A DNA stretch of 26,803 nucleotides from an uncultured Clostridium sp. (GTDB lineage Bacteria; Bacillota; Clostridia; Peptostreptococcales; Peptostreptococcaceae), in NCBI GenBank assembly GCA_900557165.1, contig USRS01000024.1, positions 1 through 26,803 of the forward strand. Direction: 5' to 3'. The notes beneath the pieces are model-generated. The model was not told where the DNA came from and searched no databases. It saw only the letters and a program-made list of their open reading frames with translations. Position 1 is the first letter of the stretch; each line of letters opens with the position of its first letter. Below, piece by piece: positions 9,294-17,312 of this stretch. A program made the position numbers and the translations under genes.

Positions 9294-10352
9294 TTGAAAA
9301 CAATCAAAATTGAAGATGCCTTAAAACTTGAAAATACAATCTTTATTGACGTAAGAACTGAAAAAGAATATCAAGATGATCATATTTTAAATGCTTACAA
9401 TATGCCTTTATTTAATAATGATGAATATTGTGAGATTGGTACAATTTATAAAAAAGAGGGGAAACACGAAGCCATAGATAAAGGTTTTGACTTTGTTTCC
9501 AAAAAGTTAAAAGATATGTATAGCATTGCAAGAGAGCTATCAGCAAAATATGATCATATAGTAATCTATTGTGCAAGAGGTGGAATGAGAAGTGGCTCTG
9601 TTGCTAACTTGTTAACTTCCATAGGAATAGACTTATATAAATTAGAAGGTGGATATAAGGCCTATAGAAATTATGTACTAGATTATTTAAAAGACATAAT
9701 GAATGAAAAAGAGTTTATAGTATTACATGGTTTGACTGGCGTTGGAAAAACAGAATTATTAGTTGGACTTAAAAATAATAATATGGACATAATAGATTTA
9801 GAAAATATGGCTAGAAATACAGGTTCTGTATTTGGATTTATAACTTATAATGAAAAACCACCTAGCCAAAAAACTTTTGAAACGAGAATGTTTGAAGCTT
9901 TATTTTTCTCTAAGAGCGATTTTATATTTATAGAGAGTGAAAGTAAAAGAGTTGGACATGTATTAGTGCCTAATGAAATTTATGAAGCTATAATAAGAGA
10001 TGGATATCATATTCTTATTGAATGCGATATGAAAGAAAGAGTAAAAAGGCTTTGCAATGATTATATATATAGTAGAGATGCGAAAAATATAGAAGATTTA
10101 AAAGAGTGTATAAATACTTTTAGAAAAAGACTGGGTAATAAAACAGTAGATGAATACCTAGAACTTTTAGAAAATAAAAAGTATGAAGAATTAGTAGAAA
10201 AATACTTAATCTCATATTATGATCCTCTATATATGCATTCTATAAAACAATATAAATACAATGACATAATAAAATTTGAAGACGCAAATGATACAATAAA
10301 AAAATTAATGAGTTTTCATAAGACAGCAGTTAAAGGAGTTAAACAATGTTAA
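9294..10352 (+). CDS. mnmH: tRNA 2-selenouridine synthase (MnmH/SelU/YbbB)
   Basis: Replaces sulfur by selenium in 2-thiouridine at wobble position 34 of certain tRNAs, using selenophosphate, via a geranylated intermediate. The 352-residue protein has the expected two parts: an N-terminal rhodanese domain (IFIDVRTEKEY, catalytic Cys93 in IVIYCARGGMRSG) and a C-terminal P-loop domain (GLTGVGKT at 146-153). The start is TTG 9294; AGGTGA inside the last codons of spoIIIE (9281-9286) is 7 nt upstream, and the gap to spoIIIE is 3 nt. Its last 7 nt overlap rimO. It implies a selenophosphate synthetase (selD) elsewhere in the genome; none is in this window. Confidence 0.93.
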   Translation: MKTIKIEDALKLENTIFIDVRTEKEYQDDHILNAYNMPLFNNDEYCEIGTIYKKEGKHEAIDKGFDFVSKKLKDMYSIARELSAKYDHIVIYCARGGMRSGSVANLLTSIGIDLYKLEGGYKAYRNYVLDYLKDIMNEKEFIVLHGLTGVGKTELLVGLKNNNMDIIDLENMARNTGSVFGFITYNEKPPSQKTFETRMFEALFFSKSDFIFIESESKRVGHVLVPNEIYEAIIRDGYHILIECDMKERVKRLCNDYIYSRDAKNIEDLKECINTFRKRLGNKTVDEYLELLENKKYEELVEKYLISYYDPLYMHSIKQYKYNDIIKFEDANDTIKKLMSFHKTAVKGVKQC

Positions 10353-11683
10353 AGATAGCACTAGAATCATTAGGTTGTTCAAAAAACCTAGTAGACGCAG
10401 AAATAATGATGGGTATATTAAATAAAAAAGGATACAAATTAACAGGAGACTTTGAAGAAGCAGATGTAATTTTAGTTAATACATGTGGATTTATAGAATC
10501 AGCAAAACAAGAATCTATAGATACAATAATTGAATTTGCAAACCTTAAAGAAACTGGAAATTTAAAATTACTTATAGTTACAGGCTGTTTAGCACAAAGA
10601 TATTCTGATGAACTAAAACAAGAAATACCTGAAATAGATGCCATAGTAGGTACAGGAAGTTACCAAAATATAGATGAAATATTAGAAGGATTACAAAAAG
10701 AAAAACAAATAGTATCTTTAAAAGATATAGAAGTTGTTTATAATGAAGATCTTCCAAGATATGTTTCAACACCAGAATATATGGCATACTTAAAAATAAG
10801 TGAAGGGTGCGATAAGCATTGTACTTATTGTATAATACCAAAACTTAGAGGTAAACAAAAAAGTAGAAAAATAGAAGATATAGTAGCAGAAGCAAAAACT
10901 CTTTCAGAAAATGGAGTAAAAGAACTTGTAGTTATAGCACAAGATTCTACAATGTATGGATCAGATATATATGGTGAAGCTAAATTACCTCAGTTACTAG
11001 AAGAACTTGCTAAAATAGAAGAATTAAAATGGATAAGAATAATGTACTCATATCCAGAATCAATAACAGAAGAGTTAGTTGATGTAATAAGAAGACATGA
11101 TAATATTTGTTCTTACTTTGATATGCCAATACAACATGCAAGTAATAAAATATTAAAATTAATGAACAGACAAACAACAAGAGAAGAATTATTAGCTAAA
11201 ATCAATATGATTAGAACTGCTATACCAAATGCAACACTTAGAACAACTTTAATAACAGGATTCCCAGGTGAAGATGAAAAAGATTTTGAAGAACTTGTGG
11301 AATTCGTTAAAGAAGTTAAGTTTGATAAACTTGGTGTGTTCCCATATTCAAGAGAAGAAGGAACTGCAGCAGATAAACTTCCTAATCACTTAGAACAAGA
11401 AGTAAAAGAACAAAGAAGAGATACTATAATGATGGTTCAACAAGGTATTTCTGAAGAAATAAACCAAAATAAAGTTGGAAATATTTATGAAGTTTTAATA
11501 GAAGAACAAATAGAAAACAATGTTTATGTTGGTAGAACTATATTTGATGCAGAAGAAATAGACAGTATAGTTTATGTAAAATCACATACACAACTAGAGC
11601 CAGGGGACTTTGTAAATGTAAAAATAAACACAGCTTTAGAGTATGATTTAATGGGGGATATTCAAGATGAATTTGCCAAATAA
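10346..11683 (+). CDS. rimO: Ribosomal protein S12 methylthiotransferase
   Basis: RimO is a radical-SAM enzyme that methylthiolates a conserved aspartate of ribosomal protein S12. The 445-residue protein begins KIALESLGCSKNLVDAE. The N-terminal cluster cysteines are Cys11, Cys47 and Cys81. The radical-SAM motif CDKHCTYC gives Cys155, Cys159 and Cys162. The C-terminal TRAM domain covers about residues 375-440 (YEVLIEEQIENNVYVGRTIF). The opening SLGCSKN and the S12-type spacing favour RimO over MiaB or MtaB. AAAGGAG at 10332-10338 is 7 nt before the ATG. The gene overlaps mnmH by 7 nt and pgsA by 17 nt, indicating translational coupling. Confidence 0.96.
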   Translation: MLKIALESLGCSKNLVDAEIMMGILNKKGYKLTGDFEEADVILVNTCGFIESAKQESIDTIIEFANLKETGNLKLLIVTGCLAQRYSDELKQEIPEIDAIVGTGSYQNIDEILEGLQKEKQIVSLKDIEVVYNEDLPRYVSTPEYMAYLKISEGCDKHCTYCIIPKLRGKQKSRKIEDIVAEAKTLSENGVKELVVIAQDSTMYGSDIYGEAKLPQLLEELAKIEELKWIRIMYSYPESITEELVDVIRRHDNICSYFDMPIQHASNKILKLMNRQTTREELLAKINMIRTAIPNATLRTTLITGFPGEDEKDFEELVEFVKEVKFDKLGVFPYSREEGTAADKLPNHLEQEVKEQRRDTIMMVQQGISEEINQNKVGNIYEVLIEEQIENNVYVGRTIFDAEEIDSIVYVKSHTQLEPGDFVNVKINTALEYDLMGDIQDEFAK

Positions 11684-12209
11684 ATTAACATTACTTAGAA
11701 TTTTGTTAATACCGGTGTTTATCATAACAATGATGTTTGATTTTTCAAATCATTATTTAATATCTTGTTTAATATTTATTATTGCGTCTATAACAGATGC
11801 TTTAGATGGACATATTGCAAGAAAAAATAATCTAGTTACTGATTTTGGTAAATTTATGGATCCTTTAGCAGATAAATTATTGGTAATATCAGCACTTATA
11901 TGTATGATAGAATCAAATTTAGTTGCTGGATGGATGGTTATAATTATAGTAGCTAGAGAACTTACTGTGAGTATATTAAGAGCAATAGCTGCAGCAGATG
12001 GAAAAGTTATAGCAGCTAGTGGTGGTGGAAAAATTAAAACTATTAGTCAAATGATAGCAATAATAGTATTATTATTAGGTGCAAATTTAAATAATAATTT
12101 ATTATTACAAATAGGAACAATATTTATATTGATTGCTACATTTTTCACTTTATACTCAGGTATAGATTATTTATACAAAAACAAAGATTTATTTATGAAT
12201 AGTAAATAA
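11667..12209 (+). CDS. pgsA: CDP-diacylglycerol--glycerol-3-phosphate 3-phosphatidyltransferase
   Basis: Makes phosphatidylglycerol phosphate, the committed step to phosphatidylglycerol and cardiolipin, at the membrane. The 180-residue protein opens MNLPNKLTLLRILLIPVF, the usual PgsA N-terminus. It carries the complete CDP-alcohol phosphotransferase motif as DGHIAR, eight residues, then GKFMDPLAD (DGxxAR-x8-GxxxDxxxD). Several hydrophobic helices follow. The start codon lies inside the 3' end of rimO with GGGGGA at 11653-11658. It is the last gene of the coupled operon and is followed by a strong terminator. The gene usual after it in Bacillus, cinA, is missing. Confidence 0.96.
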   Translation: MNLPNKLTLLRILLIPVFIITMMFDFSNHYLISCLIFIIASITDALDGHIARKNNLVTDFGKFMDPLADKLLVISALICMIESNLVAGWMVIIIVARELTVSILRAIAAADGKVIAASGGGKIKTISQMIAIIVLLLGANLNNNLLLQIGTIFILIATFFTLYSGIDYLYKNKDLFMNSK

Positions 12210-12220
12210 AAAATAAAATA

Positions 12221-12270
12221 AAGCTATTGCATGCTATATAAAAATATTATGCAATAGCTTTTGTTTTATT
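12221..12270. terminator. Terminator of the spoIIIE-mnmH-rimO-pgsA operon
   Basis: Perfect 12-bp arms AAGCTATTGCAT (12221-12232) and ATGCAATAGCTT (12249-12260), 16-nt loop, then TTTTGTTTTATT. The A-rich left flank could extend the stem and makes it potentially bidirectional. Confidence 0.88.
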
Positions 12271-12369
12271 TATTGCAGGAAAAATAAAAATATTCGTATA
12301 AAAGAATGATTATAAGTTTATAAATATAAGTATATGCCTTTATAGAGAAGTGATTTATAATATATATGA

Positions 12370-12407
12370 AGTATATTAGTAAATATACTTTTAGCAAGAA
12401 TGCTAAA
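12370..12407. repeat. Two tandem palindromes upstream of the recA promoter
   Basis: First dyad: AGTATATT (12370-12377) and AATATACT (12382-12389) with a 4-nt centre. Second dyad, directly adjoining: TTTAGCA (12390-12396) and TGCTAAA (12401-12407), again with a 4-nt centre. Together they end 6 nt before the -35 box of recA. They look like operator or activator sites, or two small hairpins of an upstream transcript; no known regulator is recognised. Confidence 0.5.
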
Positions 12408-12412
12408 TTCAA

Positions 12413-12441
12413 TTGACTACTGAAGTTTTATGGGATATAAT
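12413..12441 (+). promoter_or_regulatory. Sigma-A promoter of recA
   Basis: TTGACT (12413-12418), 17-nt spacer, TATAAT (12436-12441): one mismatch from full consensus. Predicted transcription start is near 12448. Confidence 0.88.
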
Positions 12442-12457
12442 AAATATGATATAAATA

Positions 12458-12469
12458 GAACAAATGTTT
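12458..12469. promoter_or_regulatory. LexA (SOS) box of recA
   Basis: GAACAAATGTTT fits the Gram-positive LexA pattern GAAC-N4-GTTY. It lies about 10-20 nt downstream of the predicted recA transcription start, where bound LexA would block initiation or early elongation. recA is a classical SOS gene, which supports the call. Confidence 0.75.
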
Positions 12470-12490
12470 GTTAGAGGAAGGATGGATAAT

Positions 12491-13522
12491 ATGAGTATAG
12501 AAAAAGAAAAATTACAAGCTCTTAATCAAGCTTTAGGGAAAATAGAAAAAGATTTTGGTAAAGGTTCAGTTATGAGACTGGGAGAAGCAACTTCTATGAA
12601 TATAGATGTAATATCTACAGGTTCTATAGGACTTGACATAGCTGTAGGTATAGGTGGACTTCCAAAGGGGAGAATAGTCGAAATATACGGTCCAGAATCT
12701 TCAGGTAAAACAACTGTTGCACTACATACAGTAGCTGAAGCACAAAAAAATGGTGGAATAGCAGCTTTCATAGATGCAGAGCATGCTCTAGACCCAGTAT
12801 ATGCAAAAGCTTTAGGTGTAGATATAGATAACTTAATAATATCTCAACCAGATACAGGAGAACAAGCTTTAGAAATAACAGAAGCTTTAATTAGATCTGG
12901 TGCCATAGATATAATAGTAGTTGACTCAGTTGCAGCCTTAGTTCCAAAAGCAGAAATAGAAGGTGAGATGGGAGACTCTCACGTTGGTCTTCAAGCTAGA
13001 CTTATGTCTCAAGCTTTAAGAAAACTAACAGGATCAATTAAAAAATCTAACTGTGTTGCCATATTTATCAACCAATTAAGAGAAAAAGTTGGTATAATGT
13101 TTGGAAATCCTGAAACAACTACAGGAGGACGCGCCCTTAAGTTCTATTCATCAGTGAGACTTGATGTAAGAAGAATAGATAGTATTAAACAGGGTGACAA
13201 AGTTTTAGGAAATAGAACTAGAGTAAAAGTAGTTAAAAATAAAGTCGCTCCACCATTTAAACAAGCAGAGTTTGACATAATGTACGGAGAAGGTATATCT
13301 AAGATAGGTGATTTACTTGATATAGCAGCAGATATAGATATAGTTAAAAAATCAGGTTCTTGGTATGCATACAATGATATAAAGCTTGGACAAGGTAGAG
13401 AAAATGTTAAAAAATTCTTAGCAGATAATATGGATTTAACAGATGAAATAAATGCTAAAGTTAGAGAACATTATAATTTAGACAAAACAGTAGTTGAAGA
13501 AAATAGCGAAAGTGAAGAATAA
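12491..13522 (+). CDS. recA: Recombinase RecA
   Basis: RecA forms filaments on single-stranded DNA, drives strand exchange and triggers LexA cleavage. The full-length protein is 343 residues from ATG 12491 ([20 protein letters not shown]). Walker A is GPESSGKT at about 67-74. [33 protein letters not shown] and the loop-2 region [20 protein letters not shown] are all canonical. The acidic tail ENSESEE is typical. ATG 12491 is preferred because AAGGATGG (12478-12485) lies just upstream and the length fits the family. ATG 12482 is an alternative, and the in-frame ATG at 12464 overlaps the LexA box and lies upstream of the ribosome binding site. No intein. No terminator is visible after the gene, so read-through into rny is likely. 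Confidence 0.98.
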   Translation: MSIEKEKLQALNQALGKIEKDFGKGSVMRLGEATSMNIDVISTGSIGLDIAVGIGGLPKGRIVEIYGPESSGKTTVALHTVAEAQKNGGIAAFIDAEHALDPVYAKALGVDIDNLIISQPDTGEQALEITEALIRSGAIDIIVVDSVAALVPKAEIEGEMGDSHVGLQARLMSQALRKLTGSIKKSNCVAIFINQLREKVGIMFGNPETTTGGRALKFYSSVRLDVRRIDSIKQGDKVLGNRTRVKVVKNKVAPPFKQAEFDIMYGEGISKIGDLLDIAADIDIVKKSGSWYAYNDIKLGQGRENVKKFLADNMDLTDEINAKVREHYNLDKTVVEENSESEE

Positions 13523-13547
13523 AAATATATACACACCTCCTATAAAC

Positions 13548-13576
13548 TTGACATGATATAGAAAAAATTATAAAAT
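13548..13576 (+). promoter_or_regulatory. Sigma-A promoter of rny
   Basis: Perfect -35 TTGACA (13548-13553), 17-nt spacer, TAAAAT (13571-13576, one mismatch). Predicted start is near 13583, giving a leader of about 170 nt before the ribosome binding site. Confidence 0.8.
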
Positions 13577-13737
13577 TAAATGAGGATAAAATATTTTAAA
13601 TTATTATGATTTTATTTAAAGTATTCCAAGATTATAGATAAAGAAACTTTATTAAATTTTAAACTTGGGCCTTCTAGTCTAAAAAGTGCATAATTTTAAT
13701 GATGTTAAAGAATGATATTGATATTTTGGGATTATTA

Positions 13738-13757
13738 CAAAGGAGGTGGATGTCATA
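13738..13757 (+). promoter_or_regulatory. Ribosome binding site and unresolved start of rny
   Basis: AAAAGGAGGTG (13738-13748) is a near-perfect Shine-Dalgarno sequence. No in-frame ATG, GTG or TTG follows at a usable distance. The in-frame GTG 13746 is inside the Shine-Dalgarno itself. ATG 13750 is out of frame and stops after two codons (ATG TCA TAG). The in-frame codon at the best distance (8 nt after AGGAGG) is ATA 13755. Confidence 0.6.
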
Positions 13758-15284
13758 GAAATAATAGCAAGCATACTTGGTTTAGCTATTGGTATTATAG
13801 TTGGATATTTTATTAGAAAAAATATATCTGAAACTAAAATTGGTGAAGCAAAAGCTTTAGCCAATGATATAATAGATAAAGCAAACAAAGACTCAGAAAC
13901 AATTAAAAAAGAAAAATTATTAGAAGCAAAAGAAGAAATTCACAAATGGAGAACTGATGCTGAAAACGAACAAAAAGAAAGACGTAAAGAAGTACAAAAT
14001 TACGAAAGAAGGGTTCTTCACAAAGAACAATCAATTGAAAGAAAACAACAAAATTTAGAGACAAAAGAATCAACTTTAAATGAAAAGTTAAAAGCAGTAC
14101 AAACAAAAGAAGAAGAAGTAGAAGAAATAAAAGTTAAGCAACTTGAAAAGCTTGAAGATATATCTGGAGTTACATCTGAACAAGCAAAAGAAATAATTCT
14201 TACAAATGCAGAAAGAGAAGTAAGGCATGAAATGTCTATAATGATAAAAGATATAGAAACTCAGGCAAAAGAAGAAGCTGAAAAGAAATCTAGAGAAATA
14301 ATAGGCTATGCTATACAAAAATGTGCAGCAGATCATGTTGCAGAAACTACAGTAACAGTAGTAAATTTACCTAATGATGAAATGAAGGGGAGAATAATAG
14401 GTAGAGAGGGAAGAAATATAAGAACACTAGAAACTTTAACAGGTATAGATCTTATAATTGATGACACTCCAGAAGCAGTGATTTTATCAGGCTTTGATCC
14501 TATTAGAAGGGAAGTAGCGAGAATAGCTTTAGAAAAGCTAATATCAGATGGAAGAATACATCCAGCAAGAATAGAAGAAATGGTTGAAAAAGCAAAAAAA
14601 GAAGTAGAAAATATCATAAAAGAATATGGTGAACAAGCTATATTTGAAACTGGTATACATTCTCTACATCCAGAATTAGTTAAATTACTAGGTAGATTAA
14701 ATTATAGAACTAGTTATGGTCAAAATGTACTAAAACATTCAATTGAAGTAGCTCATATAGCAGGAATAATGGCAGCTGAAATAGGTGCAGATATAAAACT
14801 TGCCAAAAGAGCTGGTTTACTTCATGACATAGGTAAGGCTGTGGACCACGAAATGGAAGGTACCCATGTAGAAATAGGTATGGATCTACTTAGAAGATAT
14901 AAAGAATCTAAGGAAGTTATACATGCTATGAGTACTCACCATGGTGATTATGAACCTCAAAGTGTTGAAGCAGTGCTTGTAACAGCTGCAGATGCCATAT
15001 CAGCAGCAAGACCAGGAGCAAGAAGAGAAACTTTAGAAGCTTATATTAAGAGATTAGAAAAACTTGAAGAAATAGCTAACTCTTATGAAGGTGTAGAAAA
15101 ATCTTATGCAATTCAAGCTGGTAGAGAAATAAGAATAATGGTTAAACCTGAAAGCGTAAATGACGAAGAACTTCATTTATTAGCTAGAAAGATGACTAAA
15201 CAAATAGAAGACGAGCTTGAATATCCAGGTCAAATAAAAGTAAGTATAATAAGAGAAACAAGAGCTATAGAATATGCTAAATAA
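13755..15284 (+). CDS. rny: Ribonuclease Y
   Basis: RNase Y is the membrane-anchored endoribonuclease that starts mRNA decay in many Firmicutes. In order: one N-terminal membrane helix ([18 protein letters not shown]), a long charged coiled coil to about residue 190, a KH domain ([21 protein letters not shown] at about 216-219), and an HD domain with the HD pair at about 357-358 ([11 protein letters not shown]). The C-terminus is [11 protein letters not shown], as in the family. Length about 510, matching B. subtilis. The start is uncertain: reading from the ATA codon at 13755 gives M-E-I-I-A-S, ideally placed after the ribosome binding site. Upstream ATGs at 13698/13701 are in frame but have no ribosome binding site. 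A terminator follows. Identity is certain; only the N-terminus is open. Confidence 0.95.
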   Translation: MEIIASILGLAIGIIVGYFIRKNISETKIGEAKALANDIIDKANKDSETIKKEKLLEAKEEIHKWRTDAENEQKERRKEVQNYERRVLHKEQSIERKQQNLETKESTLNEKLKAVQTKEEEVEEIKVKQLEKLEDISGVTSEQAKEIILTNAEREVRHEMSIMIKDIETQAKEEAEKKSREIIGYAIQKCAADHVAETTVTVVNLPNDEMKGRIIGREGRNIRTLETLTGIDLIIDDTPEAVILSGFDPIRREVARIALEKLISDGRIHPARIEEMVEKAKKEVENIIKEYGEQAIFETGIHSLHPELVKLLGRLNYRTSYGQNVLKHSIEVAHIAGIMAAEIGADIKLAKRAGLLHDIGKAVDHEMEGTHVEIGMDLLRRYKESKEVIHAMSTHHGDYEPQSVEAVLVTAADAISAARPGARRETLEAYIKRLEKLEEIANSYEGVEKSYAIQAGREIRIMVKPESVNDEELHLLARKMTKQIEDELEYPGQIKVSIIRETRAIEYAK

Positions 15285-15289
15285 TAAAT

Positions 15290-15318
15290 AAAGAGGAGAG
15301 TTAAACTCTCCTCTTTTT
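15290..15318 (+). terminator. Rho-independent terminator of rny
   Basis: Perfect 11-bp arms AAAGAGGAGAG (15290-15300) and CTCTCCTCTTT (15306-15316), 5-nt loop, T run 15314-15318. It begins 6 nt after the rny stop. Confidence 0.93.
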
Positions 15319-15378
15319 GTATGAAAAATTTATTAAAAAATGTATATATTTGATAATATAGTAAAATATATGTTTAAA

Positions 15379-15387
15379 TGATATAAT
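15379..15387 (+). promoter_or_regulatory. Extended -10 promoter of the helicase-like gene
   Basis: TGATATAAT is a perfect TATAAT with TGn extension, 23 nt before the TTG start at 15410. No convincing -35 hexamer is seen at 16-18 nt upstream. The predicted leader is short, about 16 nt. Confidence 0.55.
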
Positions 15388-15409
15388 TACTATAAAGGGG
15401 GAATGCAAA

Positions 15410-17194
15410 TTGAGACAAAATATTAAAATCAACTCAGAACTAGATGCATTGAGAGTAAAAGAAATAGAAAAAATCTTTTACGAAAAATATAATGACAATA
15501 CTACTGTAGTGCCAAAGGTTACTCCTTTCAGAGGAATTAACACAGACTTATTATATATAAAGGATAATAAAATTCTTTTTGTTAAGTTTATGGATACTAG
15601 TGAAGATTTATTTTCAATTTTAGATGAAGAATTAATTGAAGTTATGAATGAAGAAAATGAATTATTAAAGTTGAAAATGGCTCAATTACATAGTAATATT
15701 ACTTTTAATTATGTATTTATTATGCCATATGTAAACATAGAAGATGCTTATGGTTTTGATGAATTTGTAAATGAGAATATAATAGATAAGAACAAATTAA
15801 AAAATATAATGAATAACCCTAAATTATTGGATGAATACTTAAAAAAAGAAAATAATGAAATAGAATTAAATTTATATATACTAGATATATGTCCTGAATA
15901 TTATGATATAAATGGAATTTATCATCTTAATAAAGAATTTAAGAAAATAACTTTTTCGCAAGATGATTATAATTATACTGCTAATATGCTTACAGATGAT
16001 CAGTTGGAAAAGGTTTTAAGTATAAAATATGGTAAAACATTGATTGAAGGGCCAACAGGTAGTGGCAAGACTACGATTATGTTGAGCAGAGCCATAAAAT
16101 TAGCTCGTATTTATCCTCATCATAACTTTATAATTTTCACTCATACAAAACAACTTTGCAATCAACTTAGAGAAAGTGTTAGATTATTATATAAAGAAAA
16201 TAATAACTTAGAAGTGCATACAATGTCTTCTTTTGTATTTAAGTTAGTGAAAAAATATAATTTAATATTAGACCCAAATATGTTAAAAAAAGACTATGAA
16301 AAAACTTTTAACAATTTAATAAAACAAGCAAAAAATGTAATTAAAAATAAAAAAATGTTCAAAGGGATATTTATAGATGAAAGTGAGTGCTTTGAAGAGA
16401 AAAATATAAAGTTTATAGAGGCGTTTTTATACGAAAAAAAATATATTTTTAATATATTTTACTGTGAATCATTAAATATATATAATAATGTAAATATATT
16501 TAAAAAACCATTGGAGTATATAGATTTTAATGAAAAAATATCATTGAACAAAAACTATAGACAGCAAAAAAATATTATAGATTTTTCTAATAGATTTTGT
16601 GAAAATGCCAATGAATATATAAAAACACTGAGAAATAATGTAAATAGAGATTTATATAAAAAATCAAATTCTATTTTGAAAAATGGAATTACATCTCAAA
16701 TTGTAAAAGTAGATGACTTGGAAGATCAAATTAATGCAATATTATGGGAAATTGAATATTTAGTAAAAAATAAAGGTTTAGATTATGGAGATATAGCCAT
16801 AGTATTTCCATATAATAAAAAGAAATTAAAAAATGGAAAAACAATATATTTCCAATATTTATTAAGAAAAGCATTAGATGATGTCAATATTCCTTATATT
16901 ATTGGAGATGACGATTTAACTAAACATGCTAAAAAAACTGGTATAACTTTATCTAATTTATATTTTATAAAAAATTTAGAATATAAAGCAGTTGTATTTT
17001 GTGAATTAGAAATGTTATACAATCAAACTATAAATAAAGAAGATCAAGATTATCAAATTAATGATTTTATAGGTGATTTGAATAAAATATATATGGTAAT
17101 AAATAGGGCAAGCGAATATTTAACAATAACAACTACTTTTAATGAAAATTCTAGTGAATTGATTAAAATACTTGTAAATTCAATAAATACTTAA
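15410..17194 (+). CDS. Divergent superfamily I (UvrD/PcrA-like) helicase
   Basis: A 594-residue protein starting at TTG 15410, 7 nt after GGGGGA. Helicase motifs in order: Q-like TDDQLEKV (195-202), Walker A GPTGSGKT (214-221), motif Ia FTHTKQL, a TMSSF element, Walker B IDESECF (Asp323-Glu324; DESE instead of DExQ), motif IV NYRQ (382-385), and motif V-like GITLSNLYFIKNLEYKAVVF (511-530), where typical UvrD proteins have xxHxxKGLE. Motif VI is YMVINRASEYL (Arg566). The GDxxQ motif III is not recognisable (YCESLNIY at 351-358). The N-terminal 180 residues include NTDLLYIKDNKILFVKF (44-60), resembling the core strand pair of NERD-type nuclease domains but with Lys and Met where Glu and Lys would be. 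Function is unknown: a weakened motor, a nucleic-acid-binding ATPase, or a defence/repair factor. Own promoter and terminator. Confidence 0.75.
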   Translation: MRQNIKINSELDALRVKEIEKIFYEKYNDNTTVVPKVTPFRGINTDLLYIKDNKILFVKFMDTSEDLFSILDEELIEVMNEENELLKLKMAQLHSNITFNYVFIMPYVNIEDAYGFDEFVNENIIDKNKLKNIMNNPKLLDEYLKKENNEIELNLYILDICPEYYDINGIYHLNKEFKKITFSQDDYNYTANMLTDDQLEKVLSIKYGKTLIEGPTGSGKTTIMLSRAIKLARIYPHHNFIIFTHTKQLCNQLRESVRLLYKENNNLEVHTMSSFVFKLVKKYNLILDPNMLKKDYEKTFNNLIKQAKNVIKNKKMFKGIFIDESECFEEKNIKFIEAFLYEKKYIFNIFYCESLNIYNNVNIFKKPLEYIDFNEKISLNKNYRQQKNIIDFSNRFCENANEYIKTLRNNVNRDLYKKSNSILKNGITSQIVKVDDLEDQINAILWEIEYLVKNKGLDYGDIAIVFPYNKKKLKNGKTIYFQYLLRKALDDVNIPYIIGDDDLTKHAKKTGITLSNLYFIKNLEYKAVVFCELEMLYNQTINKEDQDYQINDFIGDLNKIYMVINRASEYLTITTTFNENSSELIKILVNSINT

Positions 17195-17231
17195 AAATTA
17201 AAGGAGCACCTTGGTGCTTCTTTAATTTTAT
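17195..17231 (+). terminator. Terminator of the helicase-like gene
   Basis: Arms of 16 nt, 17195-17210 and 17213-17228, pair with a single G-U (core GGAGCACC / GGTGCTTC), with AT-rich outer parts giving a T-rich tail. It begins directly after the stop codon. Confidence 0.85.
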
Positions 17232-17269
17232 AAAAATAAATTAATACATATTATTTTAGCATATGATTT

Positions 17270-17278
17270 TGATATAAT
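17270..17278 (+). promoter_or_regulatory. Extended -10 promoter of the recombinase-like gene
   Basis: TGATATAAT, identical to the elements at 15379 and 6771. The -35 region is weak. It lies 35 nt before the ATG at 17313. Confidence 0.55.
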
Positions 17279-17312
17279 TATAAATAAATGCTGGATAATA
17301 AAAGGAGATATT

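Noticed and set aside
12464..12490. N-terminally longer RecA from ATG 12464
   Set aside because: That ATG is part of the LexA box and has no ribosome binding site before it; RecA length and the AAGGATGG site fit ATG 12491.
13746..13754. GTG 13746 as the rny start
   Set aside because: It lies inside the Shine-Dalgarno sequence, so it cannot be used together with it.
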